Positions 7,725 through 16,776 of a DNA stretch of 64,000 nucleotides are shown in pieces. Both the position numbers and the translations under genes were made by a program. The first letter of the stretch is position 1; each line of letters starts with the position of its first letter. The stretch comes from Variovorax boronicumulans (GTDB lineage Bacteria; Pseudomonadota; Gammaproteobacteria; Burkholderiales; Burkholderiaceae_C): positions 62,001 through 126,000 of the forward strand of contig NZ_VEDO01000013.1 in assembly GCF_007677875.1 (NCBI RefSeq), given 5' to 3'. The notes below the pieces were generated by a model. It saw only the letters and a program-made list of their open reading frames with translations. It had not been told where the DNA came from and did no database searches.

Positions 7725-9530
7725 TCACCCCGAAAACTTCAGATAGCTCCCCACGACCGAGTGCCGCTGGGGCTCCAGGTCCTGCAGGGCGCGCCTGAGC
7801 TGCAGCAGCCGCACGCTCAACGGACCGAGCCGCTCGTCGGCGAACATGGTCCACAGCGGGACGGCGCCGACGAAGATGTCGAACAGCGTTTGCTCGTTGT
7901 TCACCGGGGCGCACGCGACCTGCAGATTGCCGACGAGGTGTTCGGCAAACGCGGCAGGCCCTTCTGCGAGCTTCTGGCTCCAGCGCGTCGCCTGGATGAA
8001 CGGAAGCTCGGCCACTTCGCGCCAGTGGATCTCGTGGGCCTGGCCCGACAGCGCGGCAAGGAATTGCCACACCACGATGCGCATGCCTGCGTGCGCGGAG
8101 ACTTCCGCATCCCCGATGTGCGAGGCGTAGGCCGGGAGGTCCACCATGTAGCCGAACGGCATCTCGGGAACGCGCAGCACGAAGTCGTGGATGGGGACGA
8201 CGCCGTTGACCGCGGTGATGGCTTCCTCGAGCTCGTTCAGCAGCCGCGCCCGGCGTTGCGCAAGCCGCTGAGGGTCGTCGCCGACGTCTGCAACAGTGCC
8301 CGTCGGCGCATCGGCATGCTCCACCTCACGTTGGGCGCCTGTGTCGCTGCCAGTACCGCCAACCAGTCCAGCCATTGGACCGAGCTCGCGCTGGATCGAG
8401 CGCTCAACGCGCTGTGGCATCGCCGTCAGGGCGGGCTGTGCGGCATGCGCTGGAGCAGTGTTCGTGATCGATGCGTTCCCGGCAGCCAAGCCAGCAGCCG
8501 GCGCATTCGCGTCGCAAAGCGCAGTCCGCGGCGCGGAAAGTGACAGCAGATCCTTCGATTGCAGACGGGGGTCGTTGGCCAGCGCGGTGCTCATCCGGCG
8601 CAGCTGCTCTGACGAGACGTCCAGCAGGTCGGCCAACGCAACGGCGATGTTCGACAGAAGCCGCTCGGCATCGAGCACGACGGGCCTGCGTTCGGATTCG
8701 TCGCGCTCGCGATTGCGGGCCTCGACCTCGTGCATGCCAGTCGCAGCGTTGTCCAGTTGCAAGCTCAGCGCGGCGGCTGCGGCCGGAGACCTGCCGAAGC
8801 GTTGCATCAGTTCGAGGTACTCGCCCACGCGTGGTCGCAGCACCAGGTTCACCTCGTGGGTGCGCAGCCACGGCCCGATCGGCGCCAGGTGGTCGACGGC
8901 GAACAGGAAGTTCTGGACCATCCTGACGCCGAAGTCCGTCCCCTGCTTCTTGAGCTCGCGGGTCAGCTCCGTGCCGGTCATGACCCGGTCCGGGTTCTCG
9001 CTCTCGACGGCCTTTTTGAACTTGTGCACGCCCAGGGCCTTCTCCCAGAACGTGGTGTCGCCACGGTTCTCGTTCTCGCCAAGGTGCGCCGCGACAACCT
9101 CGGATTCGCTGGTCCAGGCCCGGACCATCACGTGCAGCCTAGCGAATCGCTGGTCGCCATCTGCGGCGAGTTCCTTGGCGATCCGAAGTCGCGTGTTGCC
9201 GCCAGCGTGTGGGAAGTACTTCTGTTCTCCCGGCCGGCGCGTCACAGTGATGATGCTCGTCATCCCGTTGGCCACCATGGAGGCCCGGATCTCGCTGTAC
9301 TTCGGGTTCTCGCCGACGCGCGGGTTGTGCTCGTAGTACCAGATGTCGTCGATCGACAGGATGGCCAGCGTTCCATCCACCTCGGCATTCGGCTCGAGGT
9401 TCGCCCCCGCGCTGGACCGGATGGCCGGCGAGGACGCCAGCGAGGCGCGCGTCTTGTCGCCTGCGTAGGCGCCTTCGCTACGAAGTCGCTCCGCGCGCTG
9501 GGCCGCGGTCTGTGTCTCAGGCGTACGCAT
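7725..9530 (-). CDS. parB: ParB-family partition protein (PFGI-1 class)
   Basis: 601 aa. Residues 55-175 form a ParB/Srx-type N-terminal domain: IWYYEHNPRVGENPKYSEIRASM, GMTSIITVTRRPGE, GGNTRLRIAKELA (the conserved arginine-containing box) and LGENENRGDTTFWEKALG. Residues 180-330 are a helical DNA-binding region, and the C-terminal 200 residues are element-specific. ParB marks parS-like sites and works with a ParA ATPase to segregate the excised or replicating element; no parA is inside the window. The ATG at 9530 lacks a strong ribosome site. A possible promoter lies at 9931-9959, about 400 nt upstream. Confidence 0.85.
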   Translation of the reverse strand: MRTPETQTAAQRAERLRSEGAYAGDKTRASLASSPAIRSSAGANLEPNAEVDGTLAILSIDDIWYYEHNPRVGENPKYSEIRASMVANGMTSIITVTRRPGEQKYFPHAGGNTRLRIAKELAADGDQRFARLHVMVRAWTSESEVVAAHLGENENRGDTTFWEKALGVHKFKKAVESENPDRVMTGTELTRELKKQGTDFGVRMVQNFLFAVDHLAPIGPWLRTHEVNLVLRPRVGEYLELMQRFGRSPAAAAALSLQLDNAATGMHEVEARNRERDESERRPVVLDAERLLSNIAVALADLLDVSSEQLRRMSTALANDPRLQSKDLLSLSAPRTALCDANAPAAGLAAGNASITNTAPAHAAQPALTAMPQRVERSIQRELGPMAGLVGGTGSDTGAQREVEHADAPTGTVADVGDDPQRLAQRRARLLNELEEAITAVNGVVPIHDFVLRVPEMPFGYMVDLPAYASHIGDAEVSAHAGMRIVVWQFLAALSGQAHEIHWREVAELPFIQATRWSQKLAEGPAAFAEHLVGNLQVACAPVNNEQTLFDIFVGAVPLWTMFADERLGPLSVRLLQLRRALQDLEPQRHSVVGSYLKFSG

Positions 9531-9986
9531 GCGGTCCCGTCAATAGGGCGCTGCCTGACGCGCGAGAGAAAGGTGCTCGGCAAGGGATGGTGCAAAGCCC
9601 CCGCCCATGACCTGGGCGCGACCGCCAGGACCCTGATGGAGGTTGCCAGGATTTACCGAAACCGTGGTTCCGGTGACGCCGCTGCGGAAGGCGACGGCCG
9701 TGAAAGTCAGCATCGAAACTCCGTCTGAATTTGAAGACCAAACTCAACGAAGGCATCGGTTCCAAGCGCGTCCGGCGTCGGGAGGCCAAGCTCCCGACCC
9801 GTCTGCACTGCGCGCAGCGTATCCAGAAGTTGGCCAGCACTGCCGCACTTTCGAACGGCAATGCCTTCGCCAGACGGCGCCCGACGCCAAGTGCGCTTGG
9901 GACGTCCGCCCTCACTGATCCGCAATGCGAATGTATGTCATATGTGCATCCCAGGTCAATAGAGTTGTATGCATGTGGGCAACAAG
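9531..9986. other. 456-bp gap between traI and parB
   Basis: No convincing gene. A minus-strand frame at 9707-9925 could encode 72 aa but has only a TTG start (at 9925) and no clear ribosome site; it may be a decayed gene. AT content is higher at 9925-9985 than in the neighbours. A candidate minus-strand promoter is listed separately. Confidence 0.5.
9931..9959 (-). promoter_or_regulatory. possible sigma-70-type promoter for the parB operon
   Basis: On the minus strand TTGACC (9959-9954) is followed after 17 nt by ATACAT (9936-9931). The -35 is good and the -10 is weak. It would drive a leader of about 400 nt ahead of parB. Confidence 0.3.
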
Positions 9987-12629
9987 TCATTTCGTGCGCA
10001 GGACAGGATTGCTCGGCGGAACGGGCTGAACCCAGCGTCCAGGCTCGGCCAGCACGACAGCGGACAGCCGGCTCACCACGGTGTCGCCACGTCCGACGAC
10101 CTCGAACGTGACGATGTTGGTTCGGTTCGGCCCAGAGACGTGCAGGCCGGCTCGAATGAGATCGCGCTGCACCTGCATGGCGAACTCATCGGCCGAGACG
10201 CCATCGGGGCCCTGGGCCTGCGCGTAGAGCTTGAAGATGAGCGGCGACACCAGCGCCATGCCAAGCTGCACGAAATGCACCACCGCGCCGGTCTCGTTGT
10301 ACTTGATGCTGCGGTCCACGAGTGACGCCTGGACCCACTGCATGAACGCGGTCGCGAGGGCGCCAAGCACCGTGGCTTGGGGCGGATCGGCGCCAGGCAC
10401 GGGCGGAAGCTTGTTCGGCAACAGCACTGGCGCCGGCTTCGCCGGCTCGCCGGCGGCGGTTGGGGTGCTTCTGTGCGCAGGAGTCGGCGCGGTCGATGAG
10501 GTCGCGGGAGAACGGGGCGTTGGCGTGGAATGTCCTGGCGTGGGCATTCCCAACTGCAGGCCGCTCAGCATCAATCTGGCCAGCACAGGCTTCGTAGGCG
10601 TCTGGGGTTGCGGCGGTGGTTCCGCGGACGCCGCCGCCGCGTGCGGAACGACCAGCGTCTGGCGCATGCGCGTGCTGCTCCCGGCGGTCGCGCTGCTGCT
10701 CTGCGCAACCGCCCGCTCGCGTTGCGCAGCGGCGCGCGCCGTGCGTTGCCGCTGGACCTGATCTGCCAGACCTTGCGCGGCTTCGTCCGGGCTCAGCAGG
10801 TAGTCGTCCTCGAGATCCTCGAACACCCTGCTTCGCGCTGGCATCTCCGGCACGACTTCCCGCTGCTCGGCTGCTGGTGGCGCGTCGGCCGGCGGCGGCT
10901 CAGCGGGTGGCTGGGCCGCCGGCGCCACGGCAGGCGCGTTCCTGCGGCTGGGCAACTTGCCCTGGAGAAAGGCTTGCGAGCTCGGGGAGCGGACAGCGTC
11001 CTTCGCACCGGCAGGCCTGGCACTTGACGCAGCTTCGCGCTTCTTCGCGCCCTTCTCTGGCGCAGCGCTTGCGCTCGGGTTCGCACCTGCACCATGCTCG
11101 CCAGGCAGCGCAGATTCGGGCGATGTGTCTGGCTCTTCACCAGGTTGGTCCGCCGGGGCTGTTGCATCACTGCGCGGGCCGTTGGCATTCCCGCGGGGGC
11201 TGTCCGTTGCATCAGCCGAGTCCTCTTCCACGGCTGCGGCAGCACCACGCTTCTCGTGCACCTCGATGTGGCCCAGCATTGGGCTTGGGAAATGCGCCGG
11301 ATCACCGTACACCTTGTCCAGCGGGAACCGCAGCACGCTGAGCGCATGGGTGTACGCGGCGTGCGAGCTGGCTTCGCCGTCCTCCGGCGGTTGCGCGGCT
11401 GCGCCATGGACGGTCACGTACCAGATGGCCTGGCCGGACTGCGGGTTGGCCATGATGCATCCGTACTCCTGCCAGGTGTCGAACAGCCGATCGTTCTTGG
11501 CCTCCCCTGGGACCGCTTCATCCGGGGCACTCTTGCGGATCCAGTCGCGTGTGGCGTCCGCCAGCCGCTTGGCCACGAACCAGACCGAGCCATCGAAGAC
11601 CCATCCGGCAGCACCGGTGCGGTTGAGCGGCAGGATCGTTCCCTGGCGCAACATGTCCTGCAGCGCTTGCATCAGCAGGTCCACCAGCGGAACTGCCGAC
11701 GCAGAGGCGAAGCGCGCGCGGTTGCCGCTTTGCAGGGCGCGTCGGGTCGACGCCTTGTCGGCCTCGCGCACGATGCCGGCGACCAGCGAATCCTTGTCCT
11801 CGCCGGACAGATAGCGGTTCAGGCACTCGAAGGCGGCGGGCGTGCGCGCAAGGATGGCCAGCGCCGACGCCGGTGCGATGTGCGGCAGCACCAGCATGGC
11901 CAACCTGGCGTGCGCGCGGTAGTCGCGCAGCGCCTTGGGCGTGAACTCGACGAGGTACTCGACATCGGCGCGGCCTTGCGTCACCTGCGTCAAGGCGCCC
12001 GATGTCGGGTGCCAGCGCAGGGGATCGGCCATGTCCTTGCTGCGCCAGGACACGCGCAGATCGGTCATGGGCTTGGCAATGTCGTGCAGCAGCGCGCAGT
12101 AGAAGACGACCAAGGTCCACTCGTCGCGTTGCGCGTCGATCTGCTCGATCGGGGCACCCTCCGGCAGCATGCGGCCACTGCGCCATGCCAGCGCGGCCAG
12201 CAGCATTTCCAGGGTATGCGCCAACAACCCGCCGGCATGGGCGTGGTGGTGCGATTCCGAGGCCGGCAGCAGCTGCACGAACTCGGCATAGCGCCTGATG
12301 GCATGGAGGCAGTCGCGCTCCCACGTGGCGTGGGAGAACCGTGTCTTGCGATAGATCTCCTTCAATGCCTTGTCGGCCTGAACCACGCCGAGCAGCTGGG
12401 CCGCGTCGCACATGCGCAGCCATCCAGGGGTGCTGCCAGCCAGTTCAGCGGGACCAGGCACGGCAGGTTGTACGGCTGGTGCAGCCGCGTTGTCCGCAGT
12501 GGCCTGCGTTGCGGTCGGTCTGGTGGCGGCACGCGGCAGAACGCTGACCACCTGCTTGCGGACACGGCCGAACAGCGCCTGGCCCAGTTGCATGAGCCTG
12601 CCCGCTGCGTCAGCGGGGTGGTCGGTCAT
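9987..12629 (-). CDS. traI: MobH-family relaxase TraI (TraI_2 domain)
   Basis: 880 aa. The N-terminal relaxase domain shows the HD-hydrolase-like metal ligands of the MobH class: ESHHHAHAGGLLAHTLEM (about residues 125-142) and LLHDIAKPMTD (180-190, HD at 182-183). A long Ala/Pro/Ser-rich linker (about 470-720) separates it from a C-terminal TraI_2_C-like domain ending in EFAMQVQRDLIRAGLHV. MobH relaxases nick oriT and pilot the strand to the coupling protein. The ATG at 12629 is preferred over a GTG at 12638. Its start overlaps the end of the next upstream gene by 20 nt. The adjacent divergent region is where oriT is expected. Confidence 0.9.
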   Translation of the reverse strand: MTDHPADAAGRLMQLGQALFGRVRKQVVSVLPRAATRPTATQATADNAAAPAVQPAVPGPAELAGSTPGWLRMCDAAQLLGVVQADKALKEIYRKTRFSHATWERDCLHAIRRYAEFVQLLPASESHHHAHAGGLLAHTLEMLLAALAWRSGRMLPEGAPIEQIDAQRDEWTLVVFYCALLHDIAKPMTDLRVSWRSKDMADPLRWHPTSGALTQVTQGRADVEYLVEFTPKALRDYRAHARLAMLVLPHIAPASALAILARTPAAFECLNRYLSGEDKDSLVAGIVREADKASTRRALQSGNRARFASASAVPLVDLLMQALQDMLRQGTILPLNRTGAAGWVFDGSVWFVAKRLADATRDWIRKSAPDEAVPGEAKNDRLFDTWQEYGCIMANPQSGQAIWYVTVHGAAAQPPEDGEASSHAAYTHALSVLRFPLDKVYGDPAHFPSPMLGHIEVHEKRGAAAAVEEDSADATDSPRGNANGPRSDATAPADQPGEEPDTSPESALPGEHGAGANPSASAAPEKGAKKREAASSARPAGAKDAVRSPSSQAFLQGKLPSRRNAPAVAPAAQPPAEPPPADAPPAAEQREVVPEMPARSRVFEDLEDDYLLSPDEAAQGLADQVQRQRTARAAAQRERAVAQSSSATAGSSTRMRQTLVVPHAAAASAEPPPQPQTPTKPVLARLMLSGLQLGMPTPGHSTPTPRSPATSSTAPTPAHRSTPTAAGEPAKPAPVLLPNKLPPVPGADPPQATVLGALATAFMQWVQASLVDRSIKYNETGAVVHFVQLGMALVSPLIFKLYAQAQGPDGVSADEFAMQVQRDLIRAGLHVSGPNRTNIVTFEVVGRGDTVVSRLSAVVLAEPGRWVQPVPPSNPVLRTK

Positions 12630-13233
12630 CGTCGCCACGGCCTTGCCGGTGGACCTGCTGGTGCAGTGGCGAACCCGCCATGAGCAGAGCCCGGGTGGCT
12701 GTCAGCTGCGTTGCGTCAGCGGCATCGCGCGTCCACACGTACAGGCCTTCGTCGCGGTCGCCGCGCTCTTCCGTGCTGGGCACGATGTCCAGGAAGCTCA
12801 TCCACGGTTGTGCCAGCGGCTGCCATGTCGTGCGCTCGCCCATCAGCCGGCCCCAGTAGGCCGTGGCGCGCACGAACGACAGCTGGAGCAGGTCCTGCAC
12901 GACCAGCTCGATGCGGGCATGCTTCTGCTCGGGGGACAGGACGCCGGTCGGTCCCGCCGCGGAGCACTGCATGGCGTGCTGCATCAGGACGTCGCGCGTG
13001 CAGCAGGCAGGGTCTTCCTCCTGATGCAGGTGCTCTTCCAGGCCGTCGTAGCGGCCGAGCCAGGCCAGCAGCGTCGGCGCCCACTCCGGCACGCAGATCC
13101 GCTGCAACAGCAGGACGATCGCGTAGGGTGCGTGTGCATGGTCCAGAGGCTCACGGCCGAACCTCGGATATTCCTGCTCCGAGGACGGCGGCTCCATCTG
13201 GGATGCATACCGCGGTGGGCGCGTGCTTCTCAT
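12610..13233 (-). CDS. hypothetical protein coupled to traI (207 aa)
   Basis: First gene of the minus-strand block. It is helical and rich in Trp, His and Cys (CCTRDVLMQHAMQCS; TAYWGRLMGERTTW; WMSFLDIVPSTEERGDRDEG), with no recognised domain and no signal peptide. Its 3' end overlaps traI, so translation is probably coupled and a role in DNA processing is plausible but unproven. The start is ATG at 13233. A longer frame reaching 13296 adds low-complexity residues without a ribosome site. Confidence 0.6.
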   Translation of the reverse strand: MRSTRPPRYASQMEPPSSEQEYPRFGREPLDHAHAPYAIVLLLQRICVPEWAPTLLAWLGRYDGLEEHLHQEEDPACCTRDVLMQHAMQCSAAGPTGVLSPEQKHARIELVVQDLLQLSFVRATAYWGRLMGERTTWQPLAQPWMSFLDIVPSTEERGDRDEGLYVWTRDAADATQLTATRALLMAGSPLHQQVHRQGRGDDDRPPR

Positions 13234-13487
13234 GTCGAGGGGCACTCTATCGACGCACCCGGCCCGCGTCCTGCGACATCCGTAGGAACGTGCCACGACC
13301 TTCTCGCTTGCGACAGCAGGCCATTTCTGCTACCGGCCAACGACGTGCCGCACGGCATCGCGGATGCGGCCGGCTCGATGCTGCGCCAGGGCTTGCTCGA
13401 TGCGGCCTCGCTTCGCCTGTGGCCGCAGGGCCAGGCGCCCCGCGCCGCGGCCTGCGGCCCTGTACCGGCCCGTAGTGCCTTCCCCCT

Positions 13488-13577
13488 ACCCGTAGACCCT
13501 TTGCACCGATGACGAGTGTCGAGGAGTCGGTGCGCCCTTTGGATTGGGCCATTAACCCGTAGCCGTTTGTCGCCGGT
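13488..13577. repeat. paired ACCCGTAG-containing repeats
   Basis: ACCCGTAGACCCTTTGCACC at 13488 and ACCCGTAGCCGTTTGTCGCC at 13555 are direct imperfect copies 67 bp apart. A similar string, ACCCGTAAAGGCCTTTGCGTC in part, occurs inside the DUF3158 gene near 2804. Possible protein-binding sites of the relaxosome or a regulator. Confidence 0.35.
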
Positions 13578-13771
13578 CAGCCACACCGCCCCGGGGTGGC
13601 CCATTTGCCGTTTCACGCACCCAGACCGTCGCGCATTGCGCGTGCACGAGTACCGGGCTTCATGGCCACCGTCAAGCGGATACCGCTGGAAACGTGAACC
13701 TGGGTTTCCGGTTGAGCGCGACCCCCTGCGCCGGAACACTGAATGCACTGGCGGCGCATTGGCGTCACTTC

Positions 13772-13802
13772 GCCCGGCCGGCTCCAACCGGCCGGGCCTT
13801 TT
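13772..13802 (+). terminator. rho-independent-type hairpin in the leader of the transfer operon
   Basis: GCCCGGCCGG pairs perfectly with CCGGCCGGGC around a 6-nt loop and is followed by CTTTT. It ends only 18 nt before the pilL start codon, so any promoter for pilL must lie upstream and transcripts must read through it. Either it insulates the operon or it is an attenuator needing antitermination. Confidence 0.6.
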
Positions 13803-13820
13803 CTACCAACGGGAGTTCGC

Positions 13821-14348
13821 ATGTCGATCAGGCATGGTTTCAATGGATGGCGGAACGGCCTAGCTCTGGCCGCATGCGTGCTTGCATCCCACAGCCTGCT
13901 GGCACAGCAGCCGGTCGACGCCGACACCCTGGTGCTCGGCCGCTACACCTCGGCGCAGGCCCAGCCGCCCGAGGACATGGCCGAGCCGCTGGCCGTGGTG
14001 GTGTCCATGACCTTTCCCGGCGCAACCGTGACCACGGTCGGCGATGCGCTGCGGCATGCCTTGATGCGCAGTGGCTACCGCCTTGCCATGGAGCAGCCCG
14101 GCGTGGCCGCGGACTTCCTGGCCCTTCCTCTGCCCGAATCGCAGCGCCAGGTCGGCGCCTACCGGCTCATGACGATCCTGGAGACGCTGACCGGCCCGGC
14201 GTGGGACTGGCACAGCGATCGGTACCGCCGCACCGTCTGGTTCACCCAACCAGTGGAGCCGCAGCCTGTCACGACCGTCGAGCCGCAGCTGGAGCAGGCC
14301 CAGGCCTTTGCCGTCGAGACGCCTGCCGCCCAGGCAACCACCAAGTAG
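13821..14348 (+). CDS. pilL: PilL N-terminal-type protein of ICE type IV pilus (TIGR03748)
   Basis: 175 aa with a signal peptide (hydrophobic stretch LALAACVLASHSLLAQQ, cleavage near AQ). The mature part reads TVGDALRHALMRSGYRLA, then RLMTILETLTGPAWDWHSDRYRRTVWF, the TcpQ/PilL-like module of TIGR03748. In ICEs of this class it is the first gene of the transfer operon. GGGAG stands 6 nt before the ATG at 13821. No other pilus genes (pilM to pilV) follow, so the protein more likely serves the secretion channel here than a complete type IV pilus. Confidence 0.75.
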   Translation: MSIRHGFNGWRNGLALAACVLASHSLLAQQPVDADTLVLGRYTSAQAQPPEDMAEPLAVVVSMTFPGATVTTVGDALRHALMRSGYRLAMEQPGVAADFLALPLPESQRQVGAYRLMTILETLTGPAWDWHSDRYRRTVWFTQPVEPQPVTTVEPQLEQAQAFAVETPAAQATTK

Positions 14349-14363
14349 CAGGACGGCCAGGTC

Positions 14364-15404
14364 ATGCAAGACGACAACTTCCCCAACGGCCGCGAAACCC
14401 AGGACCAGTACGGCACGGATGAACGCCAGCGCGTCCTGCGTGCCCAGCAGGAAGCCCGTGAGCGTGAGCAGCTGGAGCAGGACGAAGACGACGAACGCGC
14501 TCGCCACCGCTTCCCTGGCGCGCGCCCAGGCGCCGCCCATGCCCTCCATGCGGATCAGGCAGATGCATCGCCCTCGCGCTCGTCCGCTACACCGGGTGCG
14601 CAGAAGGGTGGCCGCAGCCGGGTCCTTCTGCTGGGTGCCGCACTCGTTGCCGCGCTGGCGTTCGCGGGCTACAAGTACATGCGCAGTCCAGGAAGCCAGA
14701 TGGCGGCGGCACCTGGAAGCGAATCGCCTCTGACGGCTGGCCTGCCGCCCGTGTTTGACGAACCCACGCGCACTGGCCCAGCTGGTCCGGCGCTCCCGTC
14801 CGCGCCGCCAGAAACGGCACAACCGGCGGCAGCTGCCCAACCCGCGCAGGCTGACGCCGGCAATCTCCTGGCGCAGGTTTCCACCTCTACCACGGCTCAA
14901 GCCGTCGCGGTGAGCACGCCGGCATCGGCCACGGGTGCTGCAGGCCAAGCTCCCGCAGCAGCTGGTGCAGGCGAGCTGCCAGCAGCAGCTGGTGCAGGAC
15001 CGGCACTCCAGGAGCGAGTGCAGACCGTCGAGGCCCTGGTGCAGGAGCTCCGCGAGCAGATGGCCCGCCTGGAGGGTCAGCAGGCCGAGCTCACCGCCAA
15101 GGCGGCAGCACCACGCCCAGCATCGCGCCCGCGCCCTGTTTCTCGGCCTGTGGCAGCTGCGCCGGTAGCACCCGAGCCCGCGGCGCCCAAGCTGCCCGGC
15201 CGCCTGCTGGCGGTGGACAGCTGGGGCGGCGTGCCGTCCGTGATCGTCGGCACCGGCATTCCGGGCGACAAGCGCACCCGCGTGCTGCGCCCTGGCGACA
15301 CGTACAACGGAGTCTCGCTGGTGGAGGCCAACCGCGCCCGCGGTGAAGCCACGTTCATAGCGGACGGCAAGCAGTTCCGGCTCACGCTCCAGGACGGCGA
15401 GTGA
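14364..15404 (+). CDS. single-pass inner-membrane protein with periplasmic PilP-like C-terminal domain
   Basis: 346 aa. A charged cytoplasmic N-terminus (1-85) is followed by one membrane helix (VLLLGAALVAALAFAGYKYM, about 87-106). Next comes an Ala/Pro/Gln-rich linker, a coiled-coil-like QERVQTVEALVQELREQMAR, and a C-terminal globular part with GRLLAVDSWGGVPSVIVG and GDTYNGVSLVEANRARGEATF. The terminal part recalls small beta-rich domains of pilus or secretion proteins (PilP/TraK-like). It starts 16 nt after pilL, and its TGA overlaps the next ATG by one base. Confidence 0.65.
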   Translation: MQDDNFPNGRETQDQYGTDERQRVLRAQQEAREREQLEQDEDDERARHRFPGARPGAAHALHADQADASPSRSSATPGAQKGGRSRVLLLGAALVAALAFAGYKYMRSPGSQMAAAPGSESPLTAGLPPVFDEPTRTGPAGPALPSAPPETAQPAAAAQPAQADAGNLLAQVSTSTTAQAVAVSTPASATGAAGQAPAAAGAGELPAAAGAGPALQERVQTVEALVQELREQMARLEGQQAELTAKAAAPRPASRPRPVSRPVAAAPVAPEPAAPKLPGRLLAVDSWGGVPSVIVGTGIPGDKRTRVLRPGDTYNGVSLVEANRARGEATFIADGKQFRLTLQDGE

Positions 15405-15997
15405 TGGCCACGCATCGCTGCCTCTACCCGATCGCCCTGGCCGCTTTGGTGACGGGCGGCGCTCCGCACGCCCAGGTCCGCACCCAGACCGAGGTCGCCA
15501 ACACCCAAGGCCGGGCCGCAGCGCAGGCGAGCACGCAGCTGGGAACCACGGACCGCATCGAGGCGGAAATCTGGGGCCTGACGGACGAAGAAATGACCCG
15601 CGCCAAGCTGCTGTTGCAGGGGCCGCGTGCGGCGTTCTCCGTGCCCGGCATCTCGCCCATCGAGGCGCTGGGCATCCACGCTCGCAACGACGCCGAGCGG
15701 CAGCGCTACGCGGAAATGTTCGCCAAGGCGTTCTACATTGACGTGCAGCGCACGATCGCTTTCGGCAATGCGTTCCAGGCCGCGGTTTCGCGGCTGGCCG
15801 GCAACACACCCATGGTCAGCTACGAGGGCATGCCCAAGGTCGCGGCGCCCATCGGCACAGCCGACATGGCGAACGTGCCCCGCACCCAGATCATCGAGCC
15901 TGGTGCCACCGGCCCATCGTCGCGGGCGCGCTTCGCGCCCTCGCTCGTGCAGCCCGGCGCATCCGCCCTGCGGGCTGCGGGCGGACAACCGCGTTGA
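15404..15997 (+). CDS. integrating conjugative element protein, PFL_4693 family
   Basis: 197 aa with an N-terminal signal peptide (ALAALVTGGAPHAQ). The conserved block WGLTDEEMTRAKLLLQGPRA, then SPIEALGIHARNDAERQRYAE, is diagnostic in my memory of TIGR03759/PFL_4693. Periplasmic; exact role unknown, always in the transfer operon. The start is the ATG at 15404 in TGATG overlap with the preceding stop; a GTG one codon earlier is also possible. Confidence 0.8.
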   Translation: MATHRCLYPIALAALVTGGAPHAQVRTQTEVANTQGRAAAQASTQLGTTDRIEAEIWGLTDEEMTRAKLLLQGPRAAFSVPGISPIEALGIHARNDAERQRYAEMFAKAFYIDVQRTIAFGNAFQAAVSRLAGNTPMVSYEGMPKVAAPIGTADMANVPRTQIIEPGATGPSSRARFAPSLVQPGASALRAAGGQPR

Positions 15998-16776
15998 CCA
16001 CGGTGACTACCTCGCCTGTCGCCCTTGATCGGCGCGCAGCGCTGCGCCTGGCCACGGCCGCCAGCACGGCGGCGCTGGCTGCGCGCGCGCATGCCGGGCT
16101 CGGTGGTGATCCGGCCAAGGCCTGGGCGGTCTACCCGCGCGAGCAGACCAGGCTGCTGCTGCCGAAGGCCTCCGGATCGGTGCTTCAAACATCGACAGCC
16201 GCAAGGGCGCACGCGGTGCAACGTCCATCGCCCCAAAGCGGTGTCGCAGCGACGCTGCCACCACGCGCCTACGTGGACGCGGCGCATCGCCATGGCATCG
16301 CGGCCTGGCTGCTGTACGCGGTCGCCCTGCAAGAGTCGCAGATCAACTTCGGGCGCACGGCGGTGCCCTACCCATGGTCGCTGTGCGTGCAAGGCCGCGG
16401 CGAGCGGCACGCCGATGTCGACCAGGCGCGTAGCGCGATGCGCCGGCACCTGGAGGCCGGCATCACGAACGTCGACTGCGGCCCCATGCAGGTCAACTGG
16501 GGCTGGCACCGCGACAAGCTGGTGTCGGTGGACAGGGCGCTGGATCCCTATGCCAACCTGGACATCGGCGCCGCGATCCTCGCGAACCACTGGCGCGCCA
16601 CGGGGAACTGGCGCACGGCCATCGGCCTGTACCACACCGGGTCCATGGACACGGTGGAGCGGATCGAGCGTGCAGCCCGCTATGCCGCGTCGGTGACGCG
16701 GCGCCTGGCCGCGCAGGGCCACCGGCTGGACGAGGTCGCGCGGGAACACGCTGGGGCAGGAGCATCCCGTGGTTGA
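15994..16776 (+). CDS. lytic transglycosylase of the transfer apparatus
   Basis: 260 aa, signal sequence at 10-35 (ALRLATAASTAALAARAHAG), then an SLT-like domain. AAWLLYAVALQESQINFGR carries the catalytic glutamate (LQES), and CGPMQVNWGWHRD and YANLDIGAAILANHWRATGNW carry the other SLT motifs. It would open the peptidoglycan for the secretion channel. The frame begins with a TTG overlapping the preceding TGA; a GTG at 16003 is an alternative start. The end overlaps the next gene by 8 nt. A second lysozyme-like protein is encoded at 37142-38062. Confidence 0.8.
   Translation: MTTVTTSPVALDRRAALRLATAASTAALAARAHAGLGGDPAKAWAVYPREQTRLLLPKASGSVLQTSTAARAHAVQRPSPQSGVAATLPPRAYVDAAHRHGIAAWLLYAVALQESQINFGRTAVPYPWSLCVQGRGERHADVDQARSAMRRHLEAGITNVDCGPMQVNWGWHRDKLVSVDRALDPYANLDIGAAILANHWRATGNWRTAIGLYHTGSMDTVERIERAARYAASVTRRLAAQGHRLDEVAREHAGAGASRG

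Larger units (their letters stand above)
13234..13820. other. divergent control region between the relaxase and transfer operons
   Basis: No supported gene in 587 bp. It contains two copies of an ACCCGTAG-based repeat (13488-13510 and 13555-13577), a GC-rich imperfect inverted repeat near 13580-13600 (GCCACACCGCCCCGGGGTGG) and a terminator-like hairpin at 13772-13802. Divergent promoters and the transfer origin are expected here by analogy with ICEclc-type elements; neither can be fixed from sequence alone. Confidence 0.55.

Noticed and set aside
13860-15809. 649-codon minus-strand open frame
   Set aside because: Antisense to pilL, the 346-aa gene and PFL_4693, all of which have recognisable products; composition is Arg/Leu/Gly-rich shadow.
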